Source of the DNA: Diacronema lutheri
Lineage: Eukaryota > Haptophyta > Pavlovophyceae > Pavlovales > Pavlovaceae
Length of the DNA stretch: 64,000 nt
Assembly: GCA_019448385.1 (NCBI GenBank)
Contig: JAGTXO010000011.1
Location: 710,001 to 774,000 of the forward strand
Reading direction: 5' to 3'
Below the pieces are notes generated by a model that did not search any database, was not told the DNA's origin, and was given only the letters and a program-made list of their open reading frames with translations. Numbering within the stretch: position 1 is the stretch's first letter; every line of letters starts with the position of its first letter. Of the stretch, positions 41,690 to 50,562 are shown piece by piece. Both the position numbers and the translations under genes were made by a program.

Positions 41690-42900
41690 TGCGGAACTTG
41701 TTCGGGCTGGCCAAAGCGGCGATACTCGAAGGGCTGGAGCGCGCCAAGAACACCGTTGTGCTCGTCCAGTGCTCGACGGCGGCAACGAGCCGATTTGCAA
41801 AGGAGCTTGGGACGGTGCACGCGCCGCGATGCGCCAGTGCGCGCACCGCGTGGATGCCGGGCGCGCGCTCCAGCGTGCCGAGGAGCGTGTGCACCCGACG
41901 GCCGGCGGCGGCAGCGGCGAGGGCTCGGCGCACGCCGATGCAAGGCAGACGGAGGCCAAGTGGCTGACGCGTTCGCGGCACGCGCTCGACGTTGCCACGC
42001 GCCAGATGGACCCGCGCGCGCGGCGCTCACGAGAGCGCCATCGGCCGAGCAAACGGCGCGCAGGACGGCGCGTTTGGCGTCGCGTTGCCACGCGTCCTGC
42101 ACGCGCTGCATGAGGCGGAGCGCGAGCAGATGAACCCACTCGCGCGGCGCGATGCGTTCGTCCGCCGCGGTGCTTCGCGCGCACGCTGACGAGCAGTGCC
42201 GCCCTGCCGAACGCATCGCGCAGGCCACGCTTGCCATTTGCCCGCCCATGGACGAGCGCATTTTCCTATCGGCGCGCGCGTCCACGCGCCACCGCCCACC
42301 GCCCGCGTTCGCATCACAGCCGTTGGAGGGCGGGCGAGTGGCGGACGAAGATCAGGCGCAGGCTGACGCGCTCAAGCGCGCGCGCGCCGGAGTGTTGGAG
42401 CAGGTCGCTCGCAGCAGGGCAAAGCTGTGCGACGCTGGCGGCCGCGGCACCTTTTCGCGCCTGATCAATGACCAGACCTGGAGTGGTGGCCGCAGGCGCT
42501 GCGCCATGCACGGTGCCAGGCCGCGCGTGGCGCCGCGTGCTCTCACCGCCGCACCCTCTCTGCCCGTTGGGCGGTGCTCGCTCTCCGAACTCGCGCGCTA
42601 CTGGGCGCGCGGCGACGTGCAGCAGGGCACGTGGTTTTGGTCGCCCACGATGGGCGGGTGGCGCGAGCTGAGCGCGCTCGGCGCTCGCTTGCCTCATGGG
42701 CACGCTCGTGCTGATCAGCAGCGCCGAGACCGAAGGCGGCGATGAGGAGGAGAGAGCGACGCCGAGCGGGCACAACGCGTCGCCCGTACGCCTCTCGCCG
42801 CCCTCGGTTGACGAGCTCGCGAGCTCGGTGCTCCAAGTGCGAGAGGCGAACAGCCCGCGCCGCGGGCATGGTAGACTGCCGAGGGCATGGTACCATCACG
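41690..42900 (+). pseudogene. Frameshifted relic of a plus-strand gene, possible GYF-like domain
   Basis: Protein-like sequence continues on the plus strand but changes frame several times with no room for introns. It starts near 41695 (LFGLAKAAILEGLERAKNT), moves to AWDGARAAMRQCAHRVDAGR, then to VLHALHEAEREQMNPLARRD (42080-42150), then to LRAHADEQCRPAERIAQATL (42172 onward), and finally, after 42690, to GTLVLISSAETEGGDEEE. The segment at about 42575-42680 (CSLSELARYWARGDVQQGT, then FWSPTMGGWREL) resembles the GYF_2/DUF4339 pattern (S..EL....G.....W..GM..W). A decayed gene is the simplest reading; assembly indels or very small introns are alternatives. Confidence 0.45.
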
Positions 42901-43058
42901 CGTCACAGCCCATCCATGACGCGTCACAGCCCATCCCCGCGTCACAGCCCATGACGCGTCACGCGTCATGACGCGCCATGACGCGTCACAGCCCATCCCC
43001 GCGTCACAGCCCATGACGCGTCACGCGTCATGACGCGTCATGCTTCACGCGTCACAGT
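42895..43058. repeat. 62-bp duplication with five palindromes TGACGCGTCA
   Basis: Perfect palindromes TGACGCGTCA lie at 42917, 42952, 42979, 43014 and 43031, embedded in a 62-bp tandem duplication with GTCACAGCCC spacers. The array ends 84 bp before the fucosyltransferase ATG and may be its promoter; the core resembles bZIP/ATF-type half-sites (TGACG). Confidence 0.7.
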
Positions 43059-43141
43059 AAAAATTGACGCTCACGCGGCAGGGCCTTGGGGGACTGGCGC
43101 CCAGCTCCGCTCTGCCTTCCCCGGCTGTCGATGCGCGCACG

Positions 43142-44377
43142 ATGGCGAACCCCGTGCGATGGGCGCTGATCGCGCTTGCTTTGGGCGCGGTGGCGCTCAT
43201 CGGGCGGGGCCTCGCGGCGGGCTGGGTGGTCATTCGGCAGCTCGCGCTCGAGCGCGTCAATTTTCCAGCCCGCTCGTCACGCGAGATCCTGGCGGTCACC
43301 GCCGCGCGCGCCGCCGGCGTGAGCCACCGCGGCGCGCGGCTGATCGCCGCGCACGCCGCTGCGCTGCGAGCGACGATGAACGCGACGACGTGGGCGGAAG
43401 AGCGCACGGTGGTGTTAGTGTGGGATACAATGCGCCTCTATGGCACGTGGTGGGAGCCGCCGCGCCCCGGCTGGCTCGCACCATGCAACGTGCAGTGCGA
43501 ATGGACAGCTGACCGCGCGCGCCTCGGCGAGGCCGACGCGATCGCGTTCACGCTCGACGCGCCGGTCCCCGCCGAGATGCTCGCGGCGCGGCGGGCGGGG
43601 CAGCGGACGATCGGCGTCTCTCTCGAGAATTTGCAGCAGCACGATCGCTTCCACGCCCTCGCCATCCAGCTGCGCTCCGTCGACATGCTCATCACGTACG
43701 AGCTCGACGCGCACGTGCCGCGCCCCTATTTTGAGCCGGGGTACTTTGAGCCGCGCGGGCTGCGCGGGCTCAAGCGGCCGAAGCCAAAGGTACACGGCGC
43801 GGCCGTCGCCGCCTTCATCTCCAACTGCGAGCGCCAGGGCGCGCTTTCGCGCCTCGACCTGCTCGCCGAGCTGAGCGCGCATGTCCGGGTGGACCACTAC
43901 GGCCGGTGCGGTCATAACACCGACTTGCCGCATACGCGCGGCGCGGCGGACTGGGGCGCGAAGAAGCTGGGCGTCGTGGGTAAGTACCGCTTCCTCTCCG
44001 CGATGGAGAACTCGCTCGCCCTCGACTACGTGTCCGAGAAGGTGTACCACGCGCTCCTCGTCGGCACCATCCCAATCTACCTCGGCGCGCCCAACGTGTT
44101 CGACTTTCTCCCATGCGATGCGGCGCAGCCGTGCATCGTGCACGTCGCCGACTACCTCGACGCGCGCGGCCGCCTCGACGCGCGCAGGCTCGGCGCCCAC
44201 CTCAACCACCTCGCCTCGAACGAGACGGCGTTCGCGCAGTACCTCCGCTGGCGCGACGGGCCGCTGCCGCAGCGTTTCGTCGACCTTGCCGAGCTTGGCC
44301 GGCATGCGGCGTCGTGCCGTGCGTGCCACTGCCTGCGCGGGCGGCTTGGCTGCGCTGAGTCGCCTGAAGGAAGATGA
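43142..44377 (+). CDS. GT10-family (alpha-1,3-type) fucosyltransferase
   Basis: A single-exon gene of 411 aa. It is a type II membrane protein: a short N-terminus, then one signal anchor (WALIALALGAVALIGRGLAAG, residues of about 6-25) and a lumenal catalytic domain, as for Golgi glycosyltransferases. The donor-binding GT10 signature is clear in YRFLSAMENSLALDYVSEK followed by VYHALLVGTIPIYLGAPNV, and upstream SNCERQGALSRLDLLAEL and VDHYGRCG belong to the same family. A Cys-rich tail (CRACHCLRGRLGC) follows. It would transfer Fuc from GDP-Fuc to GlcNAc-containing glycans. The nearest upstream ATG (43142) has a purine at -3. Confidence 0.88.
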   Translation: MANPVRWALIALALGAVALIGRGLAAGWVVIRQLALERVNFPARSSREILAVTAARAAGVSHRGARLIAAHAAALRATMNATTWAEERTVVLVWDTMRLYGTWWEPPRPGWLAPCNVQCEWTADRARLGEADAIAFTLDAPVPAEMLAARRAGQRTIGVSLENLQQHDRFHALAIQLRSVDMLITYELDAHVPRPYFEPGYFEPRGLRGLKRPKPKVHGAAVAAFISNCERQGALSRLDLLAELSAHVRVDHYGRCGHNTDLPHTRGAADWGAKKLGVVGKYRFLSAMENSLALDYVSEKVYHALLVGTIPIYLGAPNVFDFLPCDAAQPCIVHVADYLDARGRLDARRLGAHLNHLASNETAFAQYLRWRDGPLPQRFVDLAELGRHAASCRACHCLRGRLGCAESPEGR

Positions 44378-44478
44378 CGGCACACCCCCCACAGGCACGC
44401 TCGCTGAAAATAAATGCTGTTTGGGGGGGTGGGGGGGGACAGGCCACACAGTCACAGGCCGAGCCCCAGGTCACCTCC

Positions 44479-47400
44479 TCACTGCGACAGAATCTCGTCA
44501 AAATCCCACGCGCCATCACTACGCCCATCAGCGCGCGGCGATGCGCCCGCACGCGGGTCTTTCCCCCTCTTGGGCCCGCGGATCAAGTCGGTGAAGTCGC
44601 CGACCTGCGGCAGCGCAACGTGCGGGCACGGGTATGGAGTCAACGCCGCAGTCCACACGCACGCGCGCGTCTGCGCGCGTGCCGTCGAACGCGCGGCGCG
44701 GCTTGGGCATGCGGCTTCGCACCCATGGCGGAGGTGTGGGCGCCTGCTGGTGGTCGGGCGATGCCTCGCCCGTCTCGTCGTGCAAGCCGCTCGCGTCGTC
44801 CACGTCGCCGGCGCTGGCGACGTCGCGTCCGTGCCGCGCGGCGTGCCACTCGTCAAAGCCCTCGGACGCCGCGTCCTCGTGCGCGTCATCCGCCGCGTCG
44901 GCGCGCATCCGCTCCTCGGCCTCCACGCGTCGTCCGCCGTCCGCCGTGGCCGCTCGACCGTTTGAGCGTGCGGCGCGCGGCTGCTGCGCGTGAGCGCGCG
45001 CGGCGTTGTACCCGTTGATCTTGCTGTAACCGTCGTAACCGTCGTACCCGTCATCCGCCCAACCGCCAATGAGCGGCCGCGCAGCGCGCCGCGCGGGCGC
45101 GAGCGCGCCGTCGCGCAGGTCGGCCCTCTCGTCGAGCCAGACGAGCGCGTCGCCTGCGCCGCGTACGGCCCACTCGCCGCTCGGCTCGCCGCGGCGCGAG
45201 GCCGCCGCGCGGCTCGCGGCCTCTCGCGCTGCACCCTCGTCGGCGCCCTCGAACACGGCGCTGAGCGGCCTGAACAAGCACGCGCGCGCGCGCGTGGAGG
45301 GAGAAGTTGCGTGAGGGCGACGTGGGCGGGACGTATGGGGTTGCGTAAGGGCGACGTGGGCGGGACGTATGGGTTTGCGTAAGGGCGACGTGGGCGGGAC
45401 GTATGGGGTTGCGTAAGGGCGACGTGGGCGGGACGTATGGGGTTGCGTAAGGGCGACGTGGGCGGGACAAATGTCGGCCGCAGCGTGTGCGCGCCTCGCG
45501 GCGGTACCCGACCGGCGCTGCGGCCGGCGTGTGCCTCGGTCTGACGCATCGCTTTGCGGTGGCACTCGACCGGCGCTGCGGGGTGCGTGTGCGCGTGTGC
45601 GCGTGTGCGCGTGTGCGCGCGTGCGCGCGTGCGCGCGTGCGCGTAGGTGCGTAGGTGCGTAGGTGCAAATTAGCCACGCCGCCTTACCCGTTAAGCAGCG
45701 CGTCCGCTATCGCCACCGCCGAGCGCGCCGCAGGGGCGCGCTTGGCCAAGGCGCTCGCCGCGCCCGCGCGCGGCGAGCCAGCGCGCGAGGAGAGCGCAGC
45801 GCGCTCATCGGCGCCGACGCCCTCGCCGCCGTCCGCGCCGCCGTCGGCGCCACCGGCAGCAATGCCGACAACGGTGTGCGTCGTCTGCTGGTTGAAGTGT
45901 GCGTGGCGGGCCGCATCGGGCCACGGCCGCGCGGTCGTGGGCGTGACGCCATGCCAGCTCGCTGGCAGCGCCGCGCCCGCCGCCTGCCGCTCCGCCGCGC
46001 GTAGCCGAGCTTCCCTCTGCGCGTCCGCCCGTCGCCGTTCGAAGGCCTCGTCCACGGGGGTGACGCGTAACGGCCGGGCGTAACGGCCGATCACGCCTGC
46101 ACTCAGCTGCGCGTGCGCGCGCGGTGACGCCCACGCCTCCGCGCGCGGCGGGCGCGCGTCTGCGTGCGCCGCGCGGCGGGTGCGTGGCTGGCGCGCTGCG
46201 CCCGGCGCGACCCAGCGATGGCCGCTTTCAGCATGGCTTCCGCCGCGCGCATTGGCGCGCGCCGTCTCCCAGATGCGCGCGGCGGCGGACGACGTGAGCC
46301 GCTCCGTCACGGAGAGCGGCGGTCGCCCATCGCGCGCGTCGGCCGCGCCGCTGCCCGCGCCCGCGCCTGCGCGCGAAGGCGAATGCTTGCGCGGGAAGTA
46401 GGTACCCGTGCGCTCGCGCCCGTCTGCCGGCCCGCGCGGCGCGTAGCCCGGAGGTGCGCGCGAGCCGGCGCGCGCGGCGGGGGCGCTCGTCGGCCGCGGC
46501 TGAGGCTGCCGCGCGCTTGGCTGCGCTCGGCCGCCATGCGTCAGCTGTATTGGGCGGGGAAGGGAGGAAGGGGAGGCGTCACCGTAGGCGTCACCGTGGG
46601 CGTCACCGTAGGCGTCACCGTAGGCGTCGTCGTCGTCGGGGCCGAGAGCATGCGCGGCGCGCGCAAAGCGCAGCGGCACCTCGGGCTCCGTCTGCACCGC
46701 CTGGCTGCGCGGCGTCTGCACGCCGCGCGACGCGACGCCGACGGGCGCGTGGCGCGGGCGGCTGCGGCCGACAAGGTTGGCGTCGCGACGGTCATAGTCA
46801 TCGGCCTGCTCGTCGGCCTGCCCGCACGCCGAGTTGTCGCCATGCGCGCCGAGAAGGCTGGCGACGCGCGCGTGCGCGCGCACCGCCGCGCGCGCCTCGA
46901 TCCCTCCCATCTCCTCGTCCTCGTCGCCCTCGTCGGCGCCGTGGCCAGCGCGAGCCGCGCGCTCGCGCGGCGCGCCGTGAAGCGGCGGCGCGCGCGCGTG
47001 CGACGCACCACCTGCTGCGGGCGTGAAGTGGATGGCGGCGGCGCGTCTGGCGGGTTGACGCGGCCAATCACCTTCGCGCTCGGCCTCGCCATCCTCACTC
47101 GCAGGTTGGTTGCCGTCGCGCGCGCGTCGCGCGTGCGTCGCGCGCGCGCGCTCGTCGGCGTAGCCAATGGGGTCCGAGTGGGCAGGCGCGCGGGCGCGCG
47201 CCGTCGGCCGTCCGGCCGGCGGCTCTTTCCACGCCTCACGCGGCGGCGAGGGCGGAGGGCGCGGCTCGCGTGGAGCGACGTCTCGCCGCGACACCTCGTA
47301 TTCGGCGCGGTAGACGCGCAACGGCTCGCTCGACGGCGCGTGGTTGGGCGGGTACCACCACGCGGGGACGTGGCCTGAGCGCTCTTGCCACGGGCGGAAG

Positions 47401-47666
47401 TGATCCTCTCGCCCCGCGTCGCTCGTCCCCTGCTCGGCCTCGAGCGACTGCGCCTCGCCGAGCGGCCAGCCGTCGGCATTGACGAGGAAGCCGGCGCGCC
47501 AGGTGGACGACGGGCGGCTGCGGATGCGCGGCCGTGGCGGGGAGGCTGTGGGCGGCGGCGGAAGTGTGCCGGACGGCTGGGGCGGCGGAGCGCGGTGCAC
47601 GCTGCCCTTTGCCGGGAGCTTGACGTGCACGGCCCGAGCGACGCGCGCGCCGTGCGGCTCGACCAT
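44479..47666 (-). CDS. Large protein of unknown function
   Basis: Three exons, 47666-45688, 45269-44663 and 44604-44479, encode 903 aa. Intron 1 has a near-ideal donor (GG|GTAAGG) whose phase 2 matches the acceptor at 45270; intron 2 is only 58 bp. Without splicing, exon 1 would stop two bases into the intron. The protein has a tidy N-terminal segment (FLVNADGWPLGEAQSLEAEQ, HVPAWWYPPNHAPSSEPLRV) followed by Arg/Pro/Ala-rich disorder, an acidic DDDDAYGDAYGDA repeat, and RYARPLRVTPVDEAFERRRA. A GYDGYDGYSKINGY segment and an acidic EGFDEWHAARHGRD region sit in exon 2, and VGDFTDLIRGPKRGKD at the end. I recognise no domain. The start lies 54 bp from the inverted-repeat mobile element. Confidence 0.68.
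45311..45480. repeat. Five 34-bp tandem repeats in an intron
   Basis: The unit begins GTAAGGGCGACGTGGGCGGG on the plus strand and is repeated five times inside intron 1 of the 903-aa gene. A separate GTGCGC/GTAGGT microsatellite follows at about 45586-45666 in the same intron. Confidence 0.85.
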
Positions 47667-47720
47667 CCCGGAATTCAAAAGGCCTCCCTCCGGCTGGCAA
47701 CTGCTGGGAAGGACGCCGGC

Positions 47721-48165
47721 GGTACTGCCCGTTGGGTCTGAGTTCGCGGACGAAGGAATAATAGGAGAGACCCGCGCGCGAAAAAGCGAAAATGGCCGCG
47801 AGAGGTGCGCGCGCGCGTCGCGTCGGCCCCGCGGGAGGTGGCGCGGTGCGTGTCGCGCTATGCGTGTCGCCGCTGCGCGTGGGGGTTCCTGACATACCCG
47901 GGAACCCCGCTCTCATAACCGCGACACGTGCAGGCGGCGCGGCCGCAGCGCCGCGAGCGGCGTCATCATCGGCGTCGGTCGCGGGCTCCGGCTCTCGGTC
48001 GAGGTCATGAAGATCATCCTGTGGCGGCTATTTTCTCGGCAGGAGCGCGGTGAGGATCGCGGATGACCTCCACACATCCACCGACACGCTCACGGAGTCG
48101 ATCGTCCGCGCCACCATCGAGCGGTACGAGGCCACCGGCATCGTCGATTCCCAGCCGAACAAGCC
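47721..48165 (+). repeat. Left terminal inverted repeat
   Basis: Matches 50046-50497 in inverse orientation almost base for base. Contains a subterminal hairpin (GGGGTTCC ... GGGAACCCC, about 47882-47908) and the start of a HTH-coding frame running inward. Confidence 0.88.
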
Positions 48166-49835
48166 ACACGCTCGGTGAGCCGGCAGCGGACGGCGGCGTC
48201 GCGGACGGTGTCGCCGTGCCGGCCCCGGGTTCCCAAGATGGCCAGGACCCCGCCGCCGCAGCTGCGACATCCGCCGCGCCCGGCCCGCCGGCCGGCGCAG
48301 GCGCGCTCGCGGCCCTCCGCTTGGACGCGGACGCCGGCGCGCGCGCTGGCGTTGGTCGCGTCAAGGTCGCGCGCGCCGGTCCGTTGGACAAGGCGATAGC
48401 CGACAAGATGACGCGAGCGAAGCGCAAGGCCGACCAAGACGAGGCCAATCGCGCGCTCGAGACCTCGGCGCCGGCTGGCGCGCGACCCCGCGTGCCGAGG
48501 GTTACCATGTACTCGCCTACAACAATTGGCGCGCTGCCGCAGCGCTCGTCTCGCAAGCCCAGCGCTGGCGCAACGAAGCCGCCCGAGAAAGCGGCTCCAG
48601 TGCGCGCCCTCGCCGGCGGCGGGGCCGGCGCGAAGGCCGGTAGCTCGAGCGCGCTGCCGGCGGCCGAGCCGGACGAGCACGAGCCGGACGAGCACGAGCC
48701 GGCGCGTGGGCTTGCGGCGGTGCCCGCGCAGGATTCGCTCAAGTCGTGGCGGACGACTCCGAGGAGGAGGGGAAGCCTTTGGAGACGCTGCGCGTGTACC
48801 TCGTGTCCTTTGACGCGTACGTTGATGCCCTCTACGTTGATGCCCTCAAGCCGGGCGAGCCATTGTGCGTCAAGCTGGGCGCCAACTCGGGGGACAACGA
48901 TGCGATCACTCGCGTGCAAGCTTTAAAAAGGGCCAAGCTCCTCTTCAGTATAGCGCGGAGGCCGCGGAGCTCGCCAAGTCGGAGGCCGCGCGCACGCAGA
49001 GGAGAACAAGGTGCACTTTGCGCCTGCGCTCGGGGAGAAGGCGCAAGCGCAGGCCCGGTCGGCTGAGACGCGCGCCAACAAGGACGAGGCGGCCGCAAAG
49101 GCGGCGGAGATCAAAGCCGCGCAGCTTGAGGAGCGCACGGCGGAGACGAGCGATGTGTCGGCGCGCCGGCCCGGCGCGCGAGACGCGTCGCGCCGCTAAT
49201 CGCGCTCGACCGGCGAAGACGGTGAGGATGACGAAGCAAGCGCTTCCGCGCCGCTACGCGCTCTCGTTGGTCTACAAGCAGCCGACGGCTTTTTCGCGCT
49301 GGTCGAGAGCCGCGACGTGCTCACCACGCTCCTACGCTCGACGCACGACTCGACTCACGGCAACCTGCCGCAGCCGCCTCACTCCCTTCGGCTCTACCGG
49401 ATCGGCATCAGCGAGAGGTCGGCGCGCCCGCAGTGTTCGTCCGCCTGACGCTGATCACCGACGATGCCGACGTGGCGCGCAGGTTTTACGCGCCGAGCGG
49501 CGCGCAGCAGGACTTGGACATCTGCATTCTTTACCTTGTCGTCGAGGTGACGCCCCCGCCCAAGCACCCTGGCAAGGTCGGTGGCGGCGGCCTCGTGGCG
49601 TCGGGCGGCTGGGCCGGCGCGTTCGATGCCTACTCCGCGCCCGTGCCGGCGCCGCAGTCCATTGCTCCCACTATGCCGGCCGCTCAGAGCGTGGCGCTCG
49701 CGCAGCAGGTCGCGCAGGCGCTCGAGTTGTGCAAAGTTGGCTGGGATGCGACCGCGCAGGCGTGAATCAAGGCTGCTGAGCACATCAACAGCAGCGTCGA
49801 GCGCGCGCAGCTGTTCCTCAGCATGCCCGAGGTGT
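48166..49835 (+). pseudogene. Frameshifted passenger ORF inside the TIR element
   Basis: Protein-like sequence runs on the plus strand through several frames. It begins as Ala/Gly-rich sequence (LDKAIADKMTRAKRKADQDE) from the left repeat to about 48740. It then shifts to VADDSEEEGKPLETLRVYLV and continues to about 48930, then QYSAEAAELAKSEAARTQ, then a coiled coil (ANKDEAAAKAAEIKAAQLEE), then AADGFFALVESRDVLTTLL, and then VFVRLTLITDDADVARRFYA, reaching a TGA at about 49763 before IKAAEHINSSVERAQLFLSM. The shifts have no intron-like boundaries. The identity is unknown. It is either a captured host gene or a decayed element-encoded protein. Confidence 0.5.
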
Positions 49836-50200
49836 TCTTCTTCGTCGCGGGCCGCTTGGACGCGCTGCATCTTCTTGAGCGAGAGGCCGGCGGCGCAGAG
49901 GTTGTAGTGAATGTACTCGCGCGTGAACGCCTTGAGCGTGACGGCCTGCAGCTCGGCCGCAATCTCGCTTAAGTGAAGTCACGGTTGCTCCGCCATGATC
50001 GCGAGCATCAGCTCCTGGTCGAGCTCGCTCATGAGCTTCGCGCACGGCTTGTTCGGCTGGGAATCGACGATGCCGGTGGCCTCGTACCGCTCGATGGTGG
50101 CGCGGACGATCGACTCCGTGAGCGTGTCGGTGGATGTGTGGAGGTCATCCGCGATCCTCACCGCGCTCCTGCCGAGAAAATAGCCGCCACAGGATGATCT
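49832..50200 (-). pseudogene. Truncated transposase N-terminus (IS630/Tc1-mariner-like)
   Basis: Reading inward from the right repeat on the minus strand: LGRSAVRIADDLHTSTDT (HTH), RATIERYEATGIVDSQPNKP, LMSELDQELMLAIMAEQP, then a TGA at about 49979-49981. The same frame resumes with LSEIAAELQAVTLKAFTREY and LCAAGLSLKKMQRVQAARDE. This is the usual order of HTH, second helical module and GL..KK..R.A..RDE before the DDE core. Similarity ends near 49835 and no catalytic Asp residues follow, so it is dead by both truncation and an internal stop. Confidence 0.6.
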
Positions 50201-50497
50201 TCATGACCTCGACCGAGAGCCGGTGCCCGCGACCGACGCCGATGATGACGCCGCTCGCGGCGCTGCGGCCGCGCCGCCTGCACGTGTCGCGGTTATGAGA
50301 GCGGGGTTCCCGGGTATGTCAGGAACCCCCACGCGCAGCGGCGACACGCATAGCGCGACACGCACCGCGCCACCTCCCGCGGGGCCGACGCGACGCGCGC
50401 GCGCACCTCTCGCGGCCATTTTCGCTTTTTCGCGCGCGGGTCTCTCCTATTAATTATTATTCCTTCGTCCGCGAACTCAGACCCAACGGGCAGTACC
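50046..50497 (-). repeat. Right terminal inverted repeat
   Basis: Inverse copy of 47721-48165; it carries an extra AATTAA-type insertion in the AATAATAATTAATAG stretch (about 50449-50462). It ends 65 bp before the PP2C start codon. Confidence 0.88.
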
Positions 50498-50562
50498 ATA
50501 CCCACTGTCCGTCGAGGTGGCGAGGGAGGGGTTGAGCGAGCCGCTCGGATCGTGAGAAACGA

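Larger units (their letters stand above)
47721..50497. mobile_element. TIR element (about 2.8 kb) with transposase relic and passenger sequence
   Basis: Two inverted copies of about 450 bp (47721-48165 and 50046-50497) face each other around 1.9 kb. Their ends read GGTACTGCCCGTTGGGTC inward. They differ only by a few substitutions and a small AATTAA indel, so insertion or conversion was recent. Each end contains an ORF beginning MAARGARARRVGPAGGGA and a helix-turn-helix segment (LGRSAVRIADDLHTSTDT, ERYEATGIVDSQPNKP). On the right side the HTH continues into more transposase-like sequence. The helix-turn-helix and following helices resemble the N-terminus of IS630/Tc1-mariner-type transposases; no DDE catalytic domain is seen. 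I cannot see a clear target-site duplication (left flank GCCGGC, right flank ATACCC). Confidence 0.75.

Noticed and set aside
40342-42184. Extension of the IQ gene upstream of 41539 in the same open frame
   Set aside because: Sequence beyond 41640 turns Arg/Cys-rich without conserved character and overlaps protein-like plus-strand sequence; a further upstream exon remains possible but not supported.
45586-45666. GTGCGC/GTAGGT microsatellite as a functional site
   Set aside because: It is a simple repeat inside intron 1 of the 903-aa gene with no further structure.
48014-48919. Minus-strand ORF of 301 codons in the mobile element
   Set aside because: Antisense of the plus-strand passenger frame; it lacks any motif and crosses the repeat boundary.
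47700-50510. TA or longer target-site duplication at the element ends
   Set aside because: Flanking bases (GCCGGC on the left, ATACCC on the right) do not match, so no duplication can be claimed.
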